A stretch of DNA of 64,000 bases from Erysipelotrichaceae bacterium (GTDB lineage Bacteria; Bacillota_I; Bacilli_A; Erysipelotrichales; Erysipelotrichaceae): assembly GCA_017539025.1 (NCBI GenBank), contig JAFYHT010000034.1, positions 16,102-80,101 on the forward strand. Direction: 5' to 3'. Positions 58,220-64,000 of the stretch are shown here, one piece after another (position 1 is the first letter of the stretch; the number at the start of each line of letters is the position of its first letter). A program made the position numbers and the translations under genes. The notes below the pieces were generated by a model. That model searched no databases. It was not told the origin of the DNA and worked only from the letters and a program-made list of their open reading frames with translations.

Positions 58220-60079
58220 TTACCCTTTATTCTGTTTCAGCCAGATCGCCAGTACCTGGATATCACTTGGATTGATCCCGGAGATTCTGGACGCCTGTCC
58301 AAGAGATGCCGGTCTGATCTGATCCAGCTTCTGTCTGGCTTCTAAAGCCAGGTTATCTACGTGAAGATAATCGATATCTTCCGGGAGCTTCACGCTGTCC
58401 ATCTTGCCCATGCGATCCGCTTCTTTTCTCGCCTTGAGGATATAACCCTCATATTTGATCTCGATCTCGCTCTGTTCAGCGATATTCTTATCGTAATCCA
58501 TATCAAGCAGATCAAGAAGTCTGCATAATTTCACACCCGGTCTCTTCAGTAATTCATAGGCATTGTGAGAACCTTCTTCATTCTCAAAACCGAGTTCCTT
58601 CAGATAGTCATTGACCCCTGTTGATCGATCGATACGGCAATCCATCAGAAACTGTTTCATATCTTTGATCGAATCCATCTTTTTCAGATAATCCTGATAT
58701 CTTTCCTCAGAGATCAGGTGATTCTCATATCCGTATCGGATCAGTCTCTGATCGGCGTTGTCGTGTCTCAGGAGCAATCTGTATTCCGCCCTGGATGTCA
58801 GAAGCCTGTATGGCTCATTGGTACCCTTGGTGACCAGATCATCGATCATGACACCGATATAGGATTCATCTCTTTTTAAGATCAATGGTTCTTCTTCGTC
58901 CAGTTTCCTTCTGGCATTGATGCCCGCCATCAGACCAAGTCCCGCCGCTTCTTCATAACCGGAAGTTCCTAAGATCTGTCCGGCGATGAAGAGACCCGAA
59001 ATATCCTTGAGTTCCAGAGAAGCCTTTACCTGTAAAGGATCGATCGCGTCATATTCGATCGCATAGGCGTACTTAACGATCTTGGCATTCTCTAAACCGA
59101 TCAGGGAATGGACCATCTTCTCTTGGACATCTCGCGGCATAGAAGTGGAGAAACCCTGGATATATGTCGTATTCAAAGACAGTGATTCCGGCTCTAAAAA
59201 CAACTGATGTCTTTCCTTGTCCGCAAAACGGACGACCTTGTCTTCGATCGAAGGACAGTATCTTGGTCCTACACCCTTGACCACACCCGAATACATCGAT
59301 GACTTGTTCAGATTTTCTTTGATGATCTGTAAAGTCTCAGGTGTCGTATAAGTCAGATGACATGCGATCTGTTGATCAACAGGAAGCACATCCTCTTGTT
59401 TTGTTTCTTCCGAGAAGCGTAAGAATTCCTGAGCCCCCGGTTCATACTTCGTCTTTGAAAAATCGATCGATGAAGTCAAGACTCTCTGCGGAGTTCCGGT
59501 CTTGAGTCTGAACAGTCTGAGTCCCAGATCCCTTAAAGATTTCGACAGATCCTTTGTCGTCCGATCGCCATCTGGGCCTTCACTTCTGGTATCTGCCGAT
59601 ATCATGACTGTGGAATCCATATAGGTACCGGTCGTCAGGATGCAGGCTTTCGCTTCTATCGTTCCATATTTCTGTAATCGAACTGCTTTGAATTTCTTTT
59701 CTTCACAGATGACTTCTTCCACGATGTCTTCGATCACTTCCAGATGATCTGTATGCATACAAAGATCCGCCATCATCCTGGAGTATTCCAGCTTGTCGGA
59801 TTGTACGCGCATGTTCCAGACACCGGGACCTTTCGTCGTATTCAGCATCTTGAACTGCAATGCTGTCTTGTCGGCGATCTTTGGCATCACACCGCCCAAG
59901 GCATCGATCTCTCTGACGACGACTCCTTTTGCCGGACCTCCGATCGAAGGATTACACGGCATCTTGGCGATATGTTCCAGTTTGATCGTGACTAAAACGG
60001 TATCCTTGCCCGCATGAGCCAGCGCCATTGCCGCTTCGACGCCCGCGTGGCCGGCACCGACAACGATACAATCACGCAT
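58220..60079 (-). CDS. mnmG: tRNA uridine-5-carboxymethylaminomethyl modification enzyme MnmG (GidA)
   Basis: A 619-residue FAD enzyme that, with MnmE, modifies U34 of several tRNAs. The FAD motif VVGAGHAGVEAAMALA is at the N-terminus, CNPSIGGPAKGVVVREIDALGG and NTTKGPGVWNMRVQSDK are diagnostic, and the C-terminal MnmE/tRNA-binding helical domain is complete. The start overlaps the small upstream gene by 8 bases. In most Bacillota mnmG directly precedes rsmG near the replication origin; here they are about 28 kb apart and no mnmE lies nearby. Confidence 0.97.
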   Translation of the reverse strand: MRDCIVVGAGHAGVEAAMALAHAGKDTVLVTIKLEHIAKMPCNPSIGGPAKGVVVREIDALGGVMPKIADKTALQFKMLNTTKGPGVWNMRVQSDKLEYSRMMADLCMHTDHLEVIEDIVEEVICEEKKFKAVRLQKYGTIEAKACILTTGTYMDSTVMISADTRSEGPDGDRTTKDLSKSLRDLGLRLFRLKTGTPQRVLTSSIDFSKTKYEPGAQEFLRFSEETKQEDVLPVDQQIACHLTYTTPETLQIIKENLNKSSMYSGVVKGVGPRYCPSIEDKVVRFADKERHQLFLEPESLSLNTTYIQGFSTSMPRDVQEKMVHSLIGLENAKIVKYAYAIEYDAIDPLQVKASLELKDISGLFIAGQILGTSGYEEAAGLGLMAGINARRKLDEEEPLILKRDESYIGVMIDDLVTKGTNEPYRLLTSRAEYRLLLRHDNADQRLIRYGYENHLISEERYQDYLKKMDSIKDMKQFLMDCRIDRSTGVNDYLKELGFENEEGSHNAYELLKRPGVKLCRLLDLLDMDYDKNIAEQSEIEIKYEGYILKARKEADRMGKMDSVKLPEDIDYLHVDNLALEARQKLDQIRPASLGQASRISGINPSDIQVLAIWLKQNKG

Positions 60080-60407
60080 TGAAGATACCTCTGATCCTTG
60101 AATGAGTTCCTATCATATCCCGATAGTGTTCCATGAGTTCCTGATATGTTTCAAATTCCAGATCCTCATAGATCTCCAGAAGCCTTTCATACAACGGGAA
60201 AAGGCAGAGCTCAGAAGCCAGGATGTAAAGGCCCTTTGTCGCATCCTTTGCCATGGCGTAATCTTCACTCTCCAACATCTCCTCCAGTTCCATGAAAAAA
60301 TCATCGTCCAGATAGGCGTTGACGATCTCTTCGTATTCGCTGATATTGGGATATCTTTCAAGGATGATATCGTAGTTTAAGCCGCAGCTTGCGTATTTGT
60401 TTCTCAT
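60072..60407 (-). CDS. Small helical protein, Hpt-like without the phosphorylated histidine
   Basis: A 111-residue all-helical protein. Its pattern (YLDDDFFMELEEMLESEDYAMAK, DATKG, then LASELCLFPLYERLLEIYEDL) follows that of histidine-phosphotransfer domains, where the motif is HxxKG; here the histidine position is D55 in D-A-T-K-G. If the likeness is real it could not accept phosphate and may act as a binding protein. It overlaps mnmG by 8 bases and is translationally coupled. The family assignment is by eye and modest in confidence. Confidence 0.6.
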   Translation of the reverse strand: MRNKYASCGLNYDIILERYPNISEYEEIVNAYLDDDFFMELEEMLESEDYAMAKDATKGLYILASELCLFPLYERLLEIYEDLEFETYQELMEHYRDMIGTHSRIRGIFNA

Positions 60408-60485
60408 ATCATATTGATTTTAACATCTTTGGACTGATAATTAAGTGCCAATTCGTGCATCTTGATACCTGAAAAATCGTTTAAA

Positions 60486-60500
60486 TGGTAAAATTTCCTT
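60486..60500 (+). promoter_or_regulatory. Extended -10 promoter of ABC exporter gene, apparently leaderless
   Basis: TGGTAAAAT (TGn plus TAAAAT at 60489-60494) ends 6 bases before the GTG start. No Shine-Dalgarno sequence is present. A TTGATA lies at 60462-60467, too far for a standard -35 spacing. Confidence 0.5.
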
Positions 60501-63500
60501 GTGTTACAGCTGAAAAATATATCAAAAACCTACAAGACCGGAGATCTCATCCAGCAGGCGCTGGATGATGTTTCTCTTGATCTTCGCGATAATGAATTCG
60601 TCGCCATACTTGGACCATCCGGTTCGGGAAAGACGACGATGTTAAATATCATCGGCGGACTGGACCGCTATGATGAAGGTGATCTGATCATCAACAACGT
60701 CTCAACGAAGAAATACAAAGACAGAGACTGGGATACCTATCGCAATCATGCGGTCGGTTTCGTTTTCCAATCCTACAATCTGATTCCGCATCAGAACATC
60801 CTATCCAATGTCGAACTGGCTCTGACCATCGCCGGTATCTCCAGAAAAGAAAGAAGACAGAGAGCCCTGAAAGCTCTTGACGAAGTCGGGCTCATGGAAC
60901 AGGCACACAAGAAACCGAACCAGATGTCAGGCGGCCAGATGCAGAGAGTTGCGATCGCCAGAGCTCTGGTCAATGATCCCGATATCCTGCTGGCCGATGA
61001 ACCAACAGGTGCACTGGACTCCAAGACCTCTGTCCAGGTCATGGAACTCTTAAAGAAGGTGGCAACCGATCGTCTTGTCGTCATGGTCACTCACAACCCC
61101 GATCTGGCTAACGAATATGCCAACAGGATCGTCAATCTCAAGGATGGAAAGATCATATCTGATTCCAATCCATATCACGCACCCGATATCCCATTAGATG
61201 AAAAACCAAAGAAAGTGCGCAAGGCTCACATGTCCTATCTGACCGCCTTGTCCCTTTCCTTCAACAACCTGCTGACCAAGAAAGGAAGGACGATCCTGAC
61301 ATCCTTTGCGGGATCCATCGGTATCATCGGTATCGCATTGATCCTTTCTCTTTCAACAGGATTCCAGAACTACATCGATAAGATCCAGGAAGATACTCTT
61401 TCTTCCTATCCTCTGACGATCACTTCCGAAACGGCTGATGCGACATCCGCCATATTGACGATGGTATCCGACAGAGAAAACAATCAGGTCGAAGGTGACC
61501 GGGTCAGAGAAAGACAATACCTGACGACGATGTTTTCTTCCATCGGAAGCAATGATCTCAAGAGTTTCAAGAACTATCTGGAAACTCACGAGGACGAATA
61601 CAGAAACGATGTCAGCCACATCAACTACACTTATTCGATCTCTCCTTTGATCTATACGATCGATGCGAAAAACAATCTCGCAAAACTCAACCCGAGTTCG
61701 CTGATGTCGACGATGTATTCCGATCAGGCGACATCTTTCATGACATCTTTCTCGATGGGAGGAAACTCCGTCTTTTCAGAGATGAATGAGAACGTCGATT
61801 CCTACAAAGACCAGTATGATATTCTGGCCGGCAGATGGCCTCAGGGATACGACGAACTGCTTCTGGTCTTGTCGGAGAGAAATTCCATTTCCGATCTTCT
61901 CGTGTATTCACTGGGATTAAGAGATACCGGTGAACTGCGCACCATCATCAACAACGTCATGGCCGGAGAGTCTTCCGGAGTAAACAACACGCCGAAAGAA
62001 TACACATATGACGAACTGATGGCAACCGATCTCAGGATGATCAAGGCAACGGATATCTACAGGTACAACGTGAAATATGACATCTATGAAGACATGTCTG
62101 ATGACGATGCCTATATGAGAGATCTCTATGACAAGGCACTCAGACTGAAGATCACCGGTATCGTCTGTCTCAAGGAAGGAAATGACTCCATGGCTCTTGC
62201 CCCGGGTATCGTCTATTCCAAGGACCTCGTCCGTCATATCATTGCCGATGCATCCCATACAGCTATCGTCACCAAACAGCTCAACAACAGAGATGTCGAT
62301 GTCTTCTCCAACAAGCGTTTTGATGAAGAAAACGAAGAAAACAACAGTGAGCTCAATTTCAACGACATGGTTTCGATCGATGAAGATATGATCAAGGATG
62401 CCTTCAAGATCGACTTCAATGAAGATGATTTCAAGTTTGATACGCTCAATGAAAAACAGATGCAGCAGATCGTCATGAACTCTGCACAAAAGGCTGCCGA
62501 CATGATCGCACAGACACCGGACGCGACGATCCTGACAGGTGTCTTCACGATGGTCAATTCTTCCTTCCTGCAGCAGCAGATCGAAGCCTACAACAACGCC
62601 AATGTCATTGAAGAGGTGGAAGAAGATATCATCAGACAGTATCTGGTCCTGGATGATGAAAATCTGAATGAAACTAAAACGGATATCAATCCATCCAATT
62701 ATAAAAAGCTGATGAAAGGCCTGTTGGAAGCCAACCAGCAGTATCTGGGACAGCTTCAGGATGTCGATCCTTCAGCTCTGGTTTCGATCATTTCCGATGA
62801 TCAGATCGCAAGACTGTGTACAGGTGTCTCTTCGATGTTTGATGCCTACTATTCCAGGATCAGAGAGATCTCCGAGGATTCCAAAGTCCTCTATGTAAAG
62901 GAAGAAAACGACACGGTCTATACCGGAACCTCAGAACTGAGAGATTCACAGCTTCGCATGGAAGTCTTAAGTGATCCGAATGCCTTAAACAATACTTCTT
63001 CCGTGATCAACGAGATGGTAAACAATTTTACAGTCATGCTGATCGCATCGCAGATCGGTGAAGCAACAGCTCAGATGATGATGCCGATGATGGACTCCAT
63101 GTCCAAACTCTCTGATCTGTTTACAGGGGATCTCATGAAAGTCGATACCGATAAATTTGCGAAAGCCTTCAACTTTGAAATGGATCAGGATGAACTGAAA
63201 CGTCTCATGGAAACGATGATGACCGGCATCGAAGAAAAAACATCATCCAAGAACCTGATCGCCTTAGGCTATCAGGATCTCAATGATCCGACTTCGATCT
63301 CCTTCTATTTCACCGACTTCGACGGCAAGGAGAACTTCCTTTCCTTCCTGGAGAGATACAACGAAAACGTCGATGAAGATACGCAGATCAGATACACCGA
63401 TGTGACCGGTATCCTGATGTCTTCGGTCAAGACGATCGTCGATGTCGTCACCTATGTCCTGGTCGCCTTCGTATCGATCTCGCTGGTGGTCTCATCGATC

Positions 63501-63851
63501 ATGATCGCCGTCATCACTCTGATCTCGGTTCTCGAACGCACCAAGGAGATCGGCATCTTAAGAGCGATGGGTGCTTCCAAGCGGAACGTCTCATCGATCT
63601 TCTCAGCTGAGACTTTCATCATCGGATTCCTGTCCGGTTTATTGGGTGTTCTGACGACATTGGCCATGATCCCGATCATCAACTCGATCATCCACAAGGT
63701 CACAAACAACTACAATGTCAATGCCGTACTTCCAAAAGAAGCGGCAATTGCACTGGTGTTGATCTCCATCGTACTGACGATCATTGCCGGTTTCATTCCA
63801 TCTAAAAAAGCGGCCAGGCAGGACCCGGTCATCGCTTTACGTACAGAGTAA
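60501..63851 (+). CDS. MacB-like ABC exporter, fused ATPase and FtsX permease
   Basis: A 1116-residue fusion. The N-terminal ATPase has Walker A GPSGSGKTT (38-46), signature SGGQ (143-146), Walker B ILLADEPTG (162-170) and switch H198, in the MacB/LolD branch. A first membrane helix at about 265-288 is followed by an extracytoplasmic region of nearly 680 residues, far larger than in MacB. Three membrane helices with the FtsX core (VLERTKEIGILRAMGAS) then end the chain. Such type VII ABC systems move lipoproteins or peptides or signal envelope stress. The start is GTG. No partner permease or two-component system adjoins. Confidence 0.92.
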   Translation: MLQLKNISKTYKTGDLIQQALDDVSLDLRDNEFVAILGPSGSGKTTMLNIIGGLDRYDEGDLIINNVSTKKYKDRDWDTYRNHAVGFVFQSYNLIPHQNILSNVELALTIAGISRKERRQRALKALDEVGLMEQAHKKPNQMSGGQMQRVAIARALVNDPDILLADEPTGALDSKTSVQVMELLKKVATDRLVVMVTHNPDLANEYANRIVNLKDGKIISDSNPYHAPDIPLDEKPKKVRKAHMSYLTALSLSFNNLLTKKGRTILTSFAGSIGIIGIALILSLSTGFQNYIDKIQEDTLSSYPLTITSETADATSAILTMVSDRENNQVEGDRVRERQYLTTMFSSIGSNDLKSFKNYLETHEDEYRNDVSHINYTYSISPLIYTIDAKNNLAKLNPSSLMSTMYSDQATSFMTSFSMGGNSVFSEMNENVDSYKDQYDILAGRWPQGYDELLLVLSERNSISDLLVYSLGLRDTGELRTIINNVMAGESSGVNNTPKEYTYDELMATDLRMIKATDIYRYNVKYDIYEDMSDDDAYMRDLYDKALRLKITGIVCLKEGNDSMALAPGIVYSKDLVRHIIADASHTAIVTKQLNNRDVDVFSNKRFDEENEENNSELNFNDMVSIDEDMIKDAFKIDFNEDDFKFDTLNEKQMQQIVMNSAQKAADMIAQTPDATILTGVFTMVNSSFLQQQIEAYNNANVIEEVEEDIIRQYLVLDDENLNETKTDINPSNYKKLMKGLLEANQQYLGQLQDVDPSALVSIISDDQIARLCTGVSSMFDAYYSRIREISEDSKVLYVKEENDTVYTGTSELRDSQLRMEVLSDPNALNNTSSVINEMVNNFTVMLIASQIGEATAQMMMPMMDSMSKLSDLFTGDLMKVDTDKFAKAFNFEMDQDELKRLMETMMTGIEEKTSSKNLIALGYQDLNDPTSISFYFTDFDGKENFLSFLERYNENVDEDTQIRYTDVTGILMSSVKTIVDVVTYVLVAFVSISLVVSSIMIAVITLISVLERTKEIGILRAMGASKRNVSSIFSAETFIIGFLSGLLGVLTTLAMIPIINSIIHKVTNNYNVNAVLPKEAAIALVLISIVLTIIAGFIPSKKAARQDPVIALRTE

Positions 63852-63870
63852 TATTTATAGGTAGTTTAAA

Positions 63871-63919
63871 AAATCATAGGGTTTCACAAGGTGGTCACCT
63901 TTAAGAAATCGTAGGGTTT
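63871..63919 (+). repeat. Direct repeat pair flanking a small palindrome
   Basis: AAATCATAGGGTTT (63871-63884) and AAATCGTAGGGTTT (63906-63919) are 13/14 identical and 35 bp apart. Between them is AAGGTG-GT-CACCTT. Nothing coding was seen between the exporter stop and the window end, so this may be the edge of a mobile element lying to the right. Confidence 0.5.
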
Positions 63920-63937
63920 GATTGAATTACTGACAAT

Positions 63938-63986
63938 AAAGGACGCTTAAGGAAAGTGGACTTATCCACAATCCCTGGCGTCCTTT
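63938..63986. terminator. Large hairpin containing a consensus DnaA box
   Basis: A 9-bp outer stem (AAAGGACGC 63938-63946, GCGTCCTTT 63978-63986) encloses an inner GTGGA/TCCAC stem. The inner arm reads TTATCCACA (63962-63970), a perfect DnaA-box consensus. It may be a terminator of the exporter gene or part of a mobile element end. Confidence 0.45.
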
Positions 63987-64000
63987 CTATGTGATCAGTC

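Noticed and set aside
63962..63970. Replication origin at the right edge
   Set aside because: A single DnaA box without a cluster, an AT-rich unwinding element or dnaA is not enough.

Overview
The window looks like a chromosomal segment of a fermentative gut-type Bacillota, most likely of the Erysipelotrichia. This is inferred from the gene families, the rsmG-noc-parA-parB order, strong GGAGG ribosome sites, the PTS/AraC/LacI carbohydrate logic and the NfnAB enzyme; no rRNA marker is present. The standard genetic code is used, because TGA ends many genes (thyA, rsmG and several ATGA overlaps). No tRNA, rRNA, CRISPR array or intact transposase was seen.

1-20 kb is a catabolic region for plant glycosides. 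It begins with a beta-glucoside PTS permease plus a truncated 6-phospho-beta-glucosidase, beside a divergent LysR regulator. Two cytoplasmic GH78 alpha-L-rhamnosidases follow, each with its own divergent AraC regulator. Next come the wreck of a third AraC/glycosidase pair (a GH51 C-terminal stub head to head with an N-terminally shortened AraC protein), a DUF4143 ATPase preceded by three 23-bp repeats, and a lone serine recombinase. The last unit is a second PTS permease with two Gfo/Idh/MocA oxidoreductases and a 6-phospho-beta-glucosidase, controlled by a divergent LacI protein.

20-34 kb holds housekeeping and maintenance genes, mostly on the minus strand: an SGNH hydrolase, a YjbR-EVE fusion coupled to a PatB-type C-S lyase, a decayed secreted lipase-like gene coupled to a PfkB kinase, a PIN/Phd toxin-antitoxin pair, and an rsmG-noc-parA-parB-telA unit. 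A three-gene NADP(H) operon (nfnS-nfnL-nadK) and an RHH-nucleotidyltransferase fusion behind a perfect 22-bp palindrome complete it.

34-45.7 kb is a tight operon for hemicellulose-type oligosaccharides: a GPH symporter, then GH2, circularly permuted GH3, GH39, GH43 and GH1 enzymes, mostly joined by 4-bp ATGA overlaps and divergent from an AraC regulator.

45.7-64 kb contains thyA and an unusual DHFR-DUF362 fusion, lipoproteins, two HAD hydrolases, a CpXC protein, an M16C peptidase, a cytoplasmic protein with three Cpl-7 repeats, an AIM24 protein, mnmG with an Hpt-like gene lacking the phospho-acceptor histidine, and a fused ABC/FtsX exporter with a very large extracytoplasmic domain. mnmG lies about 28 kb from rsmG, so the usual origin-proximal order is broken.

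A pattern cutting across the window is a set of genes without a Shine-Dalgarno sequence whose -10-like hexamer ends 6 (once 7) bases before the start codon, as expected for leaderless mRNAs.
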